A stretch of DNA of 64,000 bases from Rhodovulum sulfidophilum DSM 1374 (GTDB taxonomy: Bacteria > Pseudomonadota > Alphaproteobacteria > Rhodobacterales > Rhodobacteraceae): the NCBI RefSeq assembly GCF_001633165.1, contig NZ_CP015418.1, positions 1,158,501-1,222,500 on the forward strand, given 5' to 3'. The notes under the pieces were generated by a model. The model saw only the letters and a list, made by a program, of their open reading frames with translations. It made no database searches and was not told where the DNA came from. This document shows, piece by piece, positions 17,327-26,932 of this stretch (position 1 is its first letter; each line of letters opens with the position of its first letter). Position numbers and translations under genes: made by a program.

Positions 17327-20125
17327 ATGGCTTCCTATCAGATGAAACGGCGCGAACCCCTTCTCGACCAGACCACCCAGGCCGCCATCGAGCGCCGGGG
17401 CAAGGAATTGCTGGGCATCGGGCTGATGCTGGTCGCGCTGCTGCTGGCGCTGACGCTGGGGTCTTATGTCACCGACGACCCGAGCTGGTTCTCGGCCACC
17501 GACGCCCCGGCCCGGAACCTTCTGGGCCGGTTTGGCGCCTCGATCGCCTCGCCGGTCTATATCGTCGTGGGTTATGGCGGCTGGGCGCTGGTCGCGGTGC
17601 CCGCGGCCTGGGGCCTGCGTCTCCTGACCCATTGGGGCGAGGAACGGGCGCTGTCGCGGGTGATCTTCGCGCCCTTCCTCGTCTGTCTGGCCTCGGTCTA
17701 TGCCGCGACCAATGTGCCGACGCCGGACTGGACCCACAGCTTCGGCATGGGCGGGCTGTTCGGCGATACCGTGCTGGGTGCGGTGCTGGGGCTGGTGCCG
17801 ATCGGCACCATCGTCGGGCTCAAGCTGGTCTCGGCGCTGGTCTGGCTGGGTACGCTGGCGCTGGCGCTGTTCGTCTGCGGGGTCGACCGCGACGAGATCC
17901 GGCGTTTCGGCCGGGGCGTGCTGCTGGGCCTCATTCTCAGCTATGCCGCGCTGCGGGCCGCGACCGGGCGCGGGGTGCGCGGTGCGCTGCAAGGCGCGGT
18001 GCGCTATGGCGAGGATCTGCAGGCGCGCCGCAACGCGCGGGCCGAGCGCCGCCAGACCGCGTTCGCACCCGAGGCCTACGAAGAGGATGACGACGAGGCC
18101 TATGACAGGGATTGCGACCTTCATGAGGACGAGGCGCCCGCCCGTACCGGTCTGTTCGCGCGGCTGCCGGTGTTCCGCCGTCGCGCCGATCCCGAGCTGA
18201 TCGACGAGGATGATGACGAGGTGGCCATGACCCCGGCCTCCGAAGAGCGTATCCGGGCGCGGATCGCCGATGTCGTCCGCGCGCGCTCGAGCCGCGGCGC
18301 GTCGGTGCCGACCGGGTTCCGCCCCGAGCCGCCGGTTGTGCGCAGCCCGTCCGCCCTGACCGTGCCGCAGGCGCCCGATCCGGACATGCGGATCGATGTG
18401 CCCGAGATCGACGATTACGAAGATTTCGACGCGGAGACCCCGTTCGAGACCGCGCCCTCCGTCGCCGAAGCAGCCCATCCAGCCCCCGCCCCCGCGATAC
18501 CGGTGGCCGAGCCGCGCCGGGTGGTCGAGCAGAGCGTGCGCAAGCCGGTCGCGCCCTCGCGCCGCGCCCGCGACGAGGCCCAGCCCGGCCTGAAATTCGA
18601 CGAGAGCGAGGAGGGCTACCAGCATCCGCCACTGTCGCTGCTGACCAATCCCGACATCATCGAGCGGCATTATCTCAGCGAAGAGGCGCTGGAAGAGAAT
18701 GCGCGCATGCTGGAAAACGTGCTCGACGATTACGGCGTGAAGGGCGAGATCGTCTCGGTCCGGCCCGGCCCCGTGGTCACAATGTACGAGCTGGAACCGG
18801 CGCCGGGCCTCAAGGCCAGCCGGGTGATCGGCCTGGCCGACGACATCGCGCGCAGCATGTCGGCGCTGTCGGCCCGGGTCTCGACAGTGCCCGGGCGCAG
18901 CGTGATCGGGATCGAACTGCCCAATGCCCGCCGCGAGATGGTGGTGCTGCGCGAGATCCTGTCGGCGCGCGATTTCGGCGACAGCGCGCAGCGCCTGCCG
19001 CTGGCGCTGGGCAAGGATATCGGCGGCGATCCGGTGGTGGCGAACCTGGCCAAGATGCCTCACCTCCTGATCGCGGGGACCACCGGGTCGGGCAAGTCCG
19101 TTGCCATCAATACCATGATCCTGTCGCTTCTCTACAAGCTGACGCCGGATGAATGCCGGCTGATCATGATCGACCCCAAGATGCTGGAACTGTCGGTCTA
19201 TGACGGCATCCCGCATCTGCTGTCCCCGGTCGTCACCGATCCCAAGAAGGCCGTCGTCGCGCTGAAATGGGTCGTGGGCGAGATGGAGGAACGCTATCGC
19301 AAGATGTCCAAGATGGGCGTGCGCAACATCGAGGGCTATAACGGCCGGGTGCGCGATGCGATGGCCAAGGGCGAGATGTTCAAGCGCACGGTGCAGACCG
19401 GCTTTGACGACGAGACCGGCGAGCCGGTCTTCGAGACCGAGGAATTCCTGCCCAAGACGCTGCCCTATATCGTCGTCATCGTCGACGAGATGGCCGACCT
19501 GATGATGGTCGCGGGCAAGGAGATCGAGGCCTGCATCCAGCGGCTTGCGCAGATGGCGCGGGCCTCGGGCATCCACCTGATCATGGCCACCCAGCGGCCC
19601 TCGGTCGATGTCATCACCGGCACGATCAAGGCCAACTTCCCGACCCGGATCTCGTTCCAGGTGACCGGCAAGATCGACAGCCGCACCATTCTGGGCGAAC
19701 AGGGCGCCGAACAGCTTCTGGGCATGGGCGACATGCTGTACATGGCCGGCGGCGGGCGGCTGTCGCGCGTGCACGGGCCCTTTGTCAGCGACGAGGAAGT
19801 CGAGGAGATCGTCAGCTATCTCAAGACCTTCGGTCCGCCGGACTATGTCGGCGGCGTGGTCGAGGGGCCGGACGAGGACAAGGAAAGCGATATCGACCTG
19901 GTGCTGGGGCTCGGCGGCAATACCGACAGCGAGGACGCGCTTTACGATCAGGCGGTGGCGATCGTCATCAAGGACCGCAAATGCTCGACCTCCTATATCC
20001 AGCGCAAGCTGGCCATCGGCTACAACAAGGCCGCGCGCCTCGTCGAGCAGATGGAGGATCAGGGGGTGGTCAGCGCCGCCAACCATGTCGGCAAGCGCGA
20101 GATCCTCGTGCCCGAACAGGCGTGA
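17327..20125 (+). CDS. ftsK: DNA translocase FtsK
   Basis: 932 residues. N-terminal membrane domain with four helices (about residues 25-200), then an acidic, Ala/Arg-rich linker (about 250-440) with clusters such as [18 protein letters not shown]. The motor domain has Walker [10 protein letters not shown], the [20 protein letters not shown] stretch, Walker [14 protein letters not shown], and [12 protein letters not shown]. The C-terminal winged-helix gamma domain ([18 protein letters not shown]) reads KOPS sites. FtsK couples cell division to chromosome dimer resolution at dif. ATG 17327 follows AAAGGGCGAGGGC. Confidence 0.97.
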   Translation: MASYQMKRREPLLDQTTQAAIERRGKELLGIGLMLVALLLALTLGSYVTDDPSWFSATDAPARNLLGRFGASIASPVYIVVGYGGWALVAVPAAWGLRLLTHWGEERALSRVIFAPFLVCLASVYAATNVPTPDWTHSFGMGGLFGDTVLGAVLGLVPIGTIVGLKLVSALVWLGTLALALFVCGVDRDEIRRFGRGVLLGLILSYAALRAATGRGVRGALQGAVRYGEDLQARRNARAERRQTAFAPEAYEEDDDEAYDRDCDLHEDEAPARTGLFARLPVFRRRADPELIDEDDDEVAMTPASEERIRARIADVVRARSSRGASVPTGFRPEPPVVRSPSALTVPQAPDPDMRIDVPEIDDYEDFDAETPFETAPSVAEAAHPAPAPAIPVAEPRRVVEQSVRKPVAPSRRARDEAQPGLKFDESEEGYQHPPLSLLTNPDIIERHYLSEEALEENARMLENVLDDYGVKGEIVSVRPGPVVTMYELEPAPGLKASRVIGLADDIARSMSALSARVSTVPGRSVIGIELPNARREMVVLREILSARDFGDSAQRLPLALGKDIGGDPVVANLAKMPHLLIAGTTGSGKSVAINTMILSLLYKLTPDECRLIMIDPKMLELSVYDGIPHLLSPVVTDPKKAVVALKWVVGEMEERYRKMSKMGVRNIEGYNGRVRDAMAKGEMFKRTVQTGFDDETGEPVFETEEFLPKTLPYIVVIVDEMADLMMVAGKEIEACIQRLAQMARASGIHLIMATQRPSVDVITGTIKANFPTRISFQVTGKIDSRTILGEQGAEQLLGMGDMLYMAGGGRLSRVHGPFVSDEEVEEIVSYLKTFGPPDYVGGVVEGPDEDKESDIDLVLGLGGNTDSEDALYDQAVAIVIKDRKCSTSYIQRKLAIGYNKAARLVEQMEDQGVVSAANHVGKREILVPEQA

Positions 20126-20194
20126 GCGGCGGATCGCCCAATCGTGACGGCCGGGCAGGTGAAATGCCCGGCCCCCGGCTCTAGATTGGCTGCC

Positions 20195-20800
20195 ATGAAA
20201 CCTCTCCGTCTTTCCCTGGCCCTTGCGGCCCTGCTGGCGGCGACGCCCGTTCTGGCAGACCCGATCCCGCTGTCGTCGCTCTCGGCCTATCTCAACAGCT
20301 TCCAGACCGCGCAGGCCGATTTCACCCAGATCAATGCCGATGGCTCGATTTCGACCGGGACGCTCTCGATCAAACGCCCCGGTCGGGCGCGGTTCGAATA
20401 CGCGCCGCCCGAGAAGGCGCTGGTGCTGGCGGGCGGCGGCCAGGTCGCGGTCTATGACGACAAGTCGAACCAGCCGCCCGAACAATATCCGCTGAAACGG
20501 ACGCCGCTGAACCTGATCCTCGAGCGCAATGTCGATCTCGGCCGCGCCCGGATGGTGGTGGGCCATGCGGAGGACGGGACCTCGACCCGCGTCGTGGCGC
20601 AGGACCCCGAGCATCCCGATTACGGCACCATCACGCTGGTCTTCACCAATGATCCGGTCGAGCTGAGGCAATGGATCATCACCGACGAGGCCGGAAGCCA
20701 GACCACCGTGGTTCTGGGCCAGCTGAAGACCGGCATGCCGCTGGGCGCGCGGATGTTCAACATCATCCAGGAAACCGCCGACCGTATGAAACGCCGCTGA
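20195..20800 (+). CDS. lolA: Outer-membrane lipoprotein carrier protein LolA
   Basis: 201 residues with a Sec signal peptide (MKPLRLSLALAALLAATPVLA, about 21 residues) and the LolA fold. Visible are FQTAQADFTQINADGS, GTLSIKRPGRARFEY and a VVYDDKSN-type hydrophobic half-barrel (VAVYDDKSNQ). LolA ferries lipoproteins from LolCDE to the outer membrane. It lies 69 bp after ftsK, the usual alphaproteobacterial neighbour, and ends in a strong hairpin shared with the converging lipoprotein gene. Confidence 0.93.
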   Translation: MKPLRLSLALAALLAATPVLADPIPLSSLSAYLNSFQTAQADFTQINADGSISTGTLSIKRPGRARFEYAPPEKALVLAGGGQVAVYDDKSNQPPEQYPLKRTPLNLILERNVDLGRARMVVGHAEDGTSTRVVAQDPEHPDYGTITLVFTNDPVELRQWIITDEAGSQTTVVLGQLKTGMPLGARMFNIIQETADRMKRR

Positions 20801-20837
20801 GGCGGCCCCCGCCGGTCTGCTGACGGGGGGCGCCGCC
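20801..20837. terminator. GC-rich hairpin between lolA and the SLT lipoprotein gene
   Basis: GGCGGCCCCCG pairs with CGGGGGGCGCCGCC (one bulge) across about 12 nt of loop. It is placed 1 bp after the lolA stop and 6 bp from the converging stop, so it can serve both directions. No T-run on the plus strand. Confidence 0.6.
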
Positions 20838-20842
20838 GCGGT

Positions 20843-21415
20843 TCAGCGGCGGCAGGTGATGAGCTGGGCGTAGTAAAGCTGCGCCCGGTCCTCGACCCGG
20901 TTGGCGACCGCCATCAGCCAGGCCTTGCTGCGGTAGCTGCGCCGGGCATAGCCGGCATGGCCTTCGTGATAGGCAAGGTACTGGCTGCGCGCATCGCTCA
21001 GCGGAATGCCAAGCTTCTTGCGCGATTCGGCCATGTACCAGCCCATGAAATCGGTCGCGTCAAAGATGTCGTCGCGCCGCGCGCCGCGATTGGCGGTGCC
21101 GTTCCGGTACATGTCCCAGGTGCCGTCGATGGCCTGGGCATAGCCATAGGCCGAGCTCTGCCGCCCCATCGGGATGACTCCCAGCACGAAGCGATGCGGC
21201 GTGCGGGCATTGCCCACGAACTTGCTTTCCTGGTGGATGACCGCCATCTGCACCGGCACCGGAACGCCCCAGCGACGCTCGCTGCGCTCCATCGCGCGCA
21301 TGTATTTCGGCCGCTCGCGCGCGATGGCGCAGGCGTCTTCCAGATTGCGTGGCGGAGATTTGTCGCCGCATGCCGTGAGAAAAAGACATGCCGCGATGAG
21401 GAGGAACCTGCCCAT
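20843..21415 (-). CDS. Transglycosylase SLT-domain lipoprotein
   Basis: 190 residues. The N-terminus is a lipoprotein signal with lipobox LTAC (MGRFLLIAACLFLTACGDK). The body resembles an SLT-type muramidase: VIHQESKFVGNART carries the probable catalytic Glu (position of the ESxF motif), followed by AYGYAQAIDGTWDMYR and a Tyr-rich YLAYHEGHAGYARRSYR. It probably cleaves peptidoglycan at the outer membrane. Small single-domain versions are common in Rhodobacteraceae. Substrate and partner are not known. Confidence 0.8.
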   Translation of the reverse strand: MGRFLLIAACLFLTACGDKSPPRNLEDACAIARERPKYMRAMERSERRWGVPVPVQMAVIHQESKFVGNARTPHRFVLGVIPMGRQSSAYGYAQAIDGTWDMYRNGTANRGARRDDIFDATDFMGWYMAESRKKLGIPLSDARSQYLAYHEGHAGYARRSYRSKAWLMAVANRVEDRAQLYYAQLITCRR

Positions 21416-21519
21416 CTGCCTCTCGTTAGCCTGTAGTGTCTGCCGTTGTGTTCTTTTTTTGGCCGATCATAGAGGAATTCCACGATACGTGAAACGCCTA
21501 AGCGTCTCGTCGTCCGGGC

Positions 21520-22401
21520 TCAGAGCAGAACCGCCAGCGTCAGCGGCAGCGCAAGCATTGACAGCAGCGTCGAGACCACGACCAGCCCGGCCACCGCATC
21601 GGCATCGGCGCCGTATTTCTCGGCCAGAAGATAGGAGGTGACCGCGACCGGGGTCGAGATCTGCAGCACCAGGACGGCCAGAGCCACCCGGTCGAGCCCG
21701 AACCAGAGCCCGATCCCGGCCGCGACGCCAAGGCAGATCGCAAGCTTGACGAGGCTCAGCCAGACCGCGCGCGGCAGGTGGCCCGGATGCAGCCGGGCAA
21801 TCGCCACGCCCATCGTGATCAGCATCAGCGGCACCGCGATCTGTCCGATCAGGGTCAGCGCATTGGTCAGGAAGGCCGGGGTCTGCCAGCCCTGCCACAG
21901 GAAAAGCCCGCCCAGCGCGGTGGCCCAGACCAGCGGCTCCTTCAGGGCCTTCAGCGGCGAGCCGCCGCCGGCAACCAGCCAGACCCCGAAGGTGAAGGAA
22001 TAGATCGCCATCACCGCGAAGACCACGACCGCATAGTCGAAGCCGCGCTCGCCGAAGGCGAACAGCGCGAGCGGCAGCCCGATATTGCCGGTATTGCCGA
22101 AGATGATCGGCGACAGATAGGTGCGGCGGTCGAGCCGGGCGAGCCGCACGACGGTGAGACAGAGGATCGTCACCGCGCCATAGGCAGCGGCGGCGGCCAG
22201 CGACAGCGCAGTCAGGGCCTGCGGCTCGATCTCGGTCTTCATCAGCGCGGTGAAGATCAGGCAGGGAACCGACAGGGTCATTGTAAGTTGAGTCACGAAC
22301 TGGACACGGTATTCGTTTCCGAACCGGACCCAGAGAAAGCCCACCGCGGCCAGCAGGAAAACGGGGGCGACAATCTCGGTGACTGTAAGTAGAAGGTTCA
22401 C
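21520..22401 (-). CDS. AEC (auxin efflux carrier) family transporter
   Basis: 293 residues, about ten transmembrane helices, with the family features VTEIVAPVFLLAAVGFLW at the N-terminus, a conserved IIFGNTGNIGLPLALFAFG motif, and a C-terminal LLAEKYGADADAVAGLVVVST segment. AEC proteins export small organic acids or similar compounds; the substrate here is unknown. GTG at 22401 is preferred because GGGGAAA lies 8 bp upstream; an in-frame TTG at 22416 is the alternative. Divergent from hspQ. Confidence 0.85.
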   Translation of the reverse strand: MNLLLTVTEIVAPVFLLAAVGFLWVRFGNEYRVQFVTQLTMTLSVPCLIFTALMKTEIEPQALTALSLAAAAAYGAVTILCLTVVRLARLDRRTYLSPIIFGNTGNIGLPLALFAFGERGFDYAVVVFAVMAIYSFTFGVWLVAGGGSPLKALKEPLVWATALGGLFLWQGWQTPAFLTNALTLIGQIAVPLMLITMGVAIARLHPGHLPRAVWLSLVKLAICLGVAAGIGLWFGLDRVALAVLVLQISTPVAVTSYLLAEKYGADADAVAGLVVVSTLLSMLALPLTLAVLL

Positions 22402-22485
22402 AGAGTGTTTCCCCAAGTAGCGCGGTGCCGCATGGACAAGGGCGTATCGGCGGGATTAAGGTGCACAGTCGGGGGTTGCAACGGA

Positions 22486-22812
22486 ATGCTCAAAGCGCAC
22501 GCGAAATATCATCTGGGTCAAGTGGTCCGTCACCGGAAGCATCCGTTTCGTGGCGTGGTCTTTGACGTGGATGCGATGTTCTCGAATACCGAGGACTGGT
22601 ATGCGGCGATTCCCGAGGAAACCCGCCCGCCGAAGGACCAGCCCTTCTATCACCTGCTGGCCGAGAACGATCACAGCTATTACGTGGCCTATGTCTCGGA
22701 GCAGAACCTCGTGGCCGACGATACCGGCGAGCCGGTCGATCATCCCGATCTTTCGGACCTGTTCGGCGAATTCGAGGACGGGCAGTATCCGCTGCAATTC
22801 CAGCTGAACTGA
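22486..22812 (+). CDS. hspQ: Heat shock protein HspQ
   Basis: 108 residues, starting MLKAHAKYHLGQVVRHRKHPFR and containing GVVFDVDAMFSNTEDWY, QPFYHLLAEND and SYYVAYVSEQNL, the HspQ/YccV-like hemimethylated-DNA-binding fold. HspQ affects Lon protease specificity and DnaA levels in enterobacteria. ATG at 22486 follows GCAACGGA; the longer in-frame extension upstream has no family match. Single gene, divergent from the AEC carrier. Confidence 0.92.
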   Translation: MLKAHAKYHLGQVVRHRKHPFRGVVFDVDAMFSNTEDWYAAIPEETRPPKDQPFYHLLAENDHSYYVAYVSEQNLVADDTGEPVDHPDLSDLFGEFEDGQYPLQFQLN

Positions 22813-22843
22813 GCCGCGCCGCGTCGCGCCCTTCCCGCATTCG

Positions 22844-24424
22844 TCAGTATCCCAGCGCGCAGCCGTCCTTGCGCGGGTCGGACGCGCCCTGCAGCACGCC
22901 GGTCTCGTCGTCGATCAGGATCGCCTGCGCCCCGCCGATGGCGGAAGGCGGCGTGGCCACGGTATGGCCCTTCGCGGCCAGTGCCGCGCGCACATCTTCG
23001 GCATAGCCGCGCTCGACCAGCAGCTCGCCCTGATCGGCAAAGCTGCGGGGCGCGTCCAGCGCCTGCTGCGGATGCATACCGTAATCGACGATATTGGTCA
23101 GCACCCTTGCATGGCCGTTGGGCTGATAGGCCCCGCCCATCACACCGAAGGGCATGATCAGCTTGCCGTCCTTCTTCAGCATCGCCGGGATGATCGTGTG
23201 CATCGGGCGCTTGCCGCCCGCGGCCTCGTTCGGATGGCCTTCGGTCAGGCTGAAGCCCGCGCCCCGGTTCTGGAAGTTGATGCCGAATTTCGTCGAGGCG
23301 AGGCCCGCGCCGAAGCTGTGAAAGATCGAATAGATCAGCGACACGGCCATCCGGTCCCGGTCGACCACGGTGATGTAGATCGTCTCCTTGTGGACGGCTT
23401 CCGACAGCGGCGCGGGGCTTGCCATCGCCCGGTCGGGGTCGATCAGCGCGGCCAGCTTCGCCGCCGTCCCGGGGGCCAGCATGTGGTCGAGCCGGGTCAT
23501 GTGGGCGGGATCGGCGACGAAGCGGTTGCGCGCGTCATAGGCAAGTCTTGCCGCCTCGGCCTCGACATGGGCGCGCTCGGCCCCCAGCGGGTCCATCGAG
23601 GGCAGGTCGAATTGCGCCAGGATATTCGCCATCAGGATCGCGGTCGCGCCCTGGCCGTTCGGCGGATGCTCGACCAGCTCGACGCCCTTGTAGCTGCCGC
23701 TGACTGGGCTGCCGTAATCGCAGGCGGTGGCGGCGAAATCCTCCAGCGTATGGCAGCCGCCCAGCGCGCTCAGCGAGGAGACCATGTCCTCGGCCACCTC
23801 GCCCTCGTAAAAGCCCGCCCGGCCGTCCATCGCGATCCGGCGCAGCACCTCGGCCTGTTTCGGTGCCCGGAAGACCTGTCCCGGCCGGGGCGCCTGGCCG
23901 CCCAGCAGGTAGAAATCGCGCGCGGCGCCCTGCAGGTGATCGGCGGCGCGGGCCCAGTCGAAGGCGGTGCGGGGCGCGACCGGCACGCCCGTTTCGGCAT
24001 AGTGGATGGCGGGGGCGAGGCTGGCCTTCAGCCCGATCCGGCCCCAGTCCTTCGACAACCGGCAGAAGGCATCGACGGCGCCCGGCACCGTCACCGCATC
24101 GGCGCTGTCGGTCGGCATGGCGTCAAGGCCCCGCTCGCGGAGGCGGGCGGCCTCCAGCCCTTTCGGGGCCCGGCCCGAGCCGTTCAGCGCGACGATGCGG
24201 TCCTCGCCCGCGGGTTTGATCAGCACGAAACAGTCGCCGCCGAGGCCGGTCATCTGCGGCTCGCAGATCCCCAGCAGCACCGCGCCCGCGAGCGCGGCAT
24301 CGACGGCATTGCCGCCTGCCTCGAGCATCTGCACCGCGACCTTGGCCGCGAGCGGATGGGAGGTCGCGCACATCCCGTTTGTCGCAAACACTGCCGAGCG
24401 CCCCGGCAACTGGAAATCGCGCAT
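22844..24424 (-). CDS. Gamma-glutamyltransferase family Ntn-hydrolase
   Basis: 526 residues. GGT features: GMCATSHPLAAKVAVQMLEAG, GNAVDAALAGAVLLG and GLGGDCFVLI in the large subunit. The autoprocessing site is probably before the Thr in HKETIYITVVD, which starts the small subunit. GVMGGAYQPNGH and LTNIVDYGMHPQQALDAPR follow. No signal peptide is visible, so it may be cytoplasmic, unlike the periplasmic enteric enzyme. The substrate could be glutathione or another gamma-glutamyl or acyl-amino compound. ATG at 24424 follows CGGGAGAGTTTC. Confidence 0.85.
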   Translation of the reverse strand: MRDFQLPGRSAVFATNGMCATSHPLAAKVAVQMLEAGGNAVDAALAGAVLLGICEPQMTGLGGDCFVLIKPAGEDRIVALNGSGRAPKGLEAARLRERGLDAMPTDSADAVTVPGAVDAFCRLSKDWGRIGLKASLAPAIHYAETGVPVAPRTAFDWARAADHLQGAARDFYLLGGQAPRPGQVFRAPKQAEVLRRIAMDGRAGFYEGEVAEDMVSSLSALGGCHTLEDFAATACDYGSPVSGSYKGVELVEHPPNGQGATAILMANILAQFDLPSMDPLGAERAHVEAEAARLAYDARNRFVADPAHMTRLDHMLAPGTAAKLAALIDPDRAMASPAPLSEAVHKETIYITVVDRDRMAVSLIYSIFHSFGAGLASTKFGINFQNRGAGFSLTEGHPNEAAGGKRPMHTIIPAMLKKDGKLIMPFGVMGGAYQPNGHARVLTNIVDYGMHPQQALDAPRSFADQGELLVERGYAEDVRAALAAKGHTVATPPSAIGGAQAILIDDETGVLQGASDPRKDGCALGY

Positions 24425-25196
24425 GAAACTCTCCCGAACCGATACCGCCGGGGGCGAAGGTTAGAAGCTGCCGCCCTCGATTCCAATAATGAAAGTTCCG
24501 ATGATGAAAGTGCCTGCTCCGGGATCGGTGCCCCGGCCGGGCGCGACCCGCCCGATGGTTTCCGGAAGGATCGGCTGCACGCCCGGTGACGGTCTCCTGC
24601 GCGCCATGACGGAACCTCGGATACGGCAAATCCAGCGTTTCCGAACGGGCTCCAGCATCATGATCCGCGGATCTCGCGCGAGGCCTCGGGCCCGCCCGGA
24701 CCTGTCGTCGCCGGATACGACGCCACCTGCATGATCGGCGGTGAGCGCGCGCTCGGGCGTGCTGTTCCTGAGCCCGGCGCCGGTTCCGGGACACATTTCC
24801 TGTCCGGGGCGACCCTGAGGGGGATACGGAGGCTTCAGAAGGTTCCGCTGTTGCGGGATGGCGCCCGGGCCAAGACTGTCGTCCTGTCGGATGTCGGCCT
24901 TCCGCCGGGCCGGGGCAATGCCGAACGCCCCATGTCATCGGAATATCGGTACGTCTATCGGCCGGACATGGCCGGACCGGACAGACCTTGTTCCGCCCCC
25001 GGCCTTCAATGGAAGGCCCCGATCTGTCTGCGGCTCACGAGCGGGGCGACATGAGGGGCTGCGCTTCGGCAGCCAGCTCTCGGGGACGTGCCGCAGGCCG
25101 GTCCGGCGCATCGGTGTCAGCCGGTCATCCGTGACCGGATGCCGCTTGTCGCAGGTCTTGCCTGCGCCAGGCGGCGGCCCGACGCGGCGCCGAGGG
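24425..25196. other. Gene-poor stretch (772 bp)
   Basis: I see no convincing protein family in any frame. Short frames on both strands have atypical amino-acid usage, apart from one 48-codon candidate at 24461-24607. The sequence stays GC-rich and shows no tRNA, no insertion-sequence ends and no clear riboswitch. It may be decayed coding sequence; I cannot identify of what. Confidence 0.6.
24461..24607 (-). CDS. Possible small protein upstream of the gamma-glutamyltransferase gene
   Basis: 48 codons, starting MARRRPSPGVQPILPETIG and ending FIIGTFIIGIEGGSF. A CGAGG ribosome-site-like sequence lies about 7 bp before the ATG, and the stop is 36 bp from the downstream gene on the same strand, so it could be a short leader cistron. 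The end of the peptide contains a duplicated F-I-I-G unit from a 15-bp near-repeat. No family recognised; it may equally be chance. Confidence 0.3.
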   Translation of the reverse strand: MARRRPSPGVQPILPETIGRVAPGRGTDPGAGTFIIGTFIIGIEGGSF

Positions 25197-26315
25197 TCAG
25201 GCCGTCAGCGCCAGTTGCGGGGACAGCACGTCGATATCCTGCGCCTTTCCGACCGCATAGCAGGTCAGTTGCCCGGCATGGACGTTGAGCCCGGCCAGCA
25301 GATGCGGGTCGTCGGTGCAGGCCTGACGCCATCCCTTGTCGGCCAGGGCCAGCAGGAACGGCATGGTCGCATTCCCCAGCGCCAGCGTCGCGCTGCGCGG
25401 CACCGCGCCGGGCATGTTGGCCACGCAGTAATGCTGGATGCCGTCGACCGAGAAGACCGGGGCCTCATGGGTGGTCGGACGCGAGGTCTCGAAGCAGCCG
25501 CCCTGGTCGATCGCCACATCGACGAGGACCGCGCCCGGTTTCATCCGCGCCAGATCGGCCCGGCTGAGCAGCCTTGGCGCGGTCGCCCCGGGGATCAGCA
25601 CCGCGCCCACGATCATGTCGGCCCGGTCCAGCAGCGCGGCCAGCGTCGCTTCCGAGGAATGCCGGGTCGTCACCCGGCCGTCGAAGATCTCGTCAAGCTG
25701 GCGCAGCCGCGGCAGCGACTTGTCGAGCACGGTGACATGGGCGCCCATCCCGGCCGCGATCCGCGCCGCATGGGTGCCGACCACGCCGCCGCCGATGACC
25801 AGCACCTCGGCCGGGCCGACGCCGGGCACGCCGCCCATCAGCACGCCGCGCCCGCCATTGGCCTTCTGCAGCGCCCAGGCCCCCATCTGCGGCGCGAGCC
25901 GTCCCGCCACCTCGGACATCGGCGCCAGCAGGGGCAGCCCGCCGCGGTCGTCGGTCACGGTCTCATAGGCGATGGCGGTGACGCCGCTGTCCAGCAGGTC
26001 GCGGGTCTGGGCGGGGTCGGGCGCGAGATGCAGATAGGTGAACAGGACCTGTCCCTCGCGCAGGCGCCGCCGTTCCTCGGCGAGCGGCTCCTTGACCTTC
26101 ACCACCAGTTCGGCGCGGGCAAAGACGTCCTCGGCGGTGGCCGCGATCTCGGCGCCGGCCGCGATGTAATCGGCATCCTCGAAGCCCGCGCCAAGCCCGG
26201 CACCGGTCTCGACCAGCACGGCATGGCCATGGGCGGCGGCTTCGCGGGCGGCATCGGGCGTCAGGCCGACGCGGAATTCCTGGGGTTTGATCTCTCTGGG
26301 GCATCCGATATGCAT
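25197..26315 (-). CDS. ald: Alanine dehydrogenase
   Basis: 372 residues, beginning [20 protein letters not shown]. It shows the catalytic Lys/His segments LVVKVKEP and TYLHLAPDP, the NAD-binding [20 protein letters not shown], and the signature [19 protein letters not shown]. Converts L-alanine to pyruvate and ammonium with NAD+. ATG 26315 gives the family length. Divergently transcribed from a Lrp-type regulator over a 122-bp gap, the usual arrangement for ald control by AldR/Lrp proteins. Confidence 0.96.
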   Translation of the reverse strand: MHIGCPREIKPQEFRVGLTPDAAREAAAHGHAVLVETGAGLGAGFEDADYIAAGAEIAATAEDVFARAELVVKVKEPLAEERRRLREGQVLFTYLHLAPDPAQTRDLLDSGVTAIAYETVTDDRGGLPLLAPMSEVAGRLAPQMGAWALQKANGGRGVLMGGVPGVGPAEVLVIGGGVVGTHAARIAAGMGAHVTVLDKSLPRLRQLDEIFDGRVTTRHSSEATLAALLDRADMIVGAVLIPGATAPRLLSRADLARMKPGAVLVDVAIDQGGCFETSRPTTHEAPVFSVDGIQHYCVANMPGAVPRSATLALGNATMPFLLALADKGWRQACTDDPHLLAGLNVHAGQLTCYAVGKAQDIDVLSPQLALTA

Positions 26316-26437
26316 GGGGTCTCCTTCTCCTCGGGGCAGAATGCCGCAGATCGGGCCGGATCGCATCGGTTTTGCGTGCAGTGCCCCCGCTCTTGATGCA
26401 AGATCCGCGCGTTATTCTGCCAGATCGTCGAAGGATC

Positions 26438-26905
26438 ATGCAAGAGATGGCGCTGGACGAGACCGATCTTCGATTGTTGCGGGTCCTGCAGAAGCAGGGC
26501 CGGATTTCGAATGCCGAGCTGAGCGAACGGGTGAACCTTTCGGCCTCGGCCTGTCACCGCCGGGTGCAGCGGCTGGAGGAGGGCGGCTTCATCCGCGACT
26601 ATGTCGCGCTGCTCGATGCCCGCAAGATGGGCCGCCAGACCACCGTCTTTGTCGAGATCACGCTGTCGGGGCAGGCCGACGAGACGCTGGCCGCCTTCGA
26701 GAAGGCGGTGGCGCGGGTGCCCGATGTGCTGGAATGCCACCTGATGGCGGGGAATGCGGATTACCTGCTGAAGGTGGTGGCCGAGGACAGCGAGGATTTC
26801 GCCCGCATCCACCGGCGATACCTGACCCGCTTGCCCGGCGTTGCGCGGATGCAATCCTTCTTTGCGCTGCGGACGGTGTTCAAGACCACCGCGCTGCCGC
26901 TATAG
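26438..26905 (+). CDS. Lrp/AsnC-family transcriptional regulator, probable ald regulator
   Basis: 155 residues: an N-terminal helix-turn-helix (LDETDLRLLRVLQKQGRIS, then LSASACHRRVQRLEEGG) and a C-terminal RAM/ligand-binding domain (VPDVLECHLMAGNADYLLKVV). Lrp proteins form octamers and respond to amino acids. Its divergent pairing with ald indicates that it senses alanine or a related amino acid and controls ald; this is inference from context. ATG 26438 is chosen (MQEMALDETD); 26447 is a close alternative. Confidence 0.88.
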   Translation: MQEMALDETDLRLLRVLQKQGRISNAELSERVNLSASACHRRVQRLEEGGFIRDYVALLDARKMGRQTTVFVEITLSGQADETLAAFEKAVARVPDVLECHLMAGNADYLLKVVAEDSEDFARIHRRYLTRLPGVARMQSFFALRTVFKTTALPL

Positions 26906-26932
26906 GGCAGGGACAGCAAGCAGGAGGGCGGG

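Noticed and set aside
16925..20671. 1248-codon open frame on the minus strand opposite ftsK and lolA
   Set aside because: Composition typical of an antisense shadow (His, Arg, Asp rich); ftsK and lolA are certain on the plus strand.
24731..25054. 107-codon plus-strand frame
   Set aside because: No ribosome site or family features; random-looking composition.
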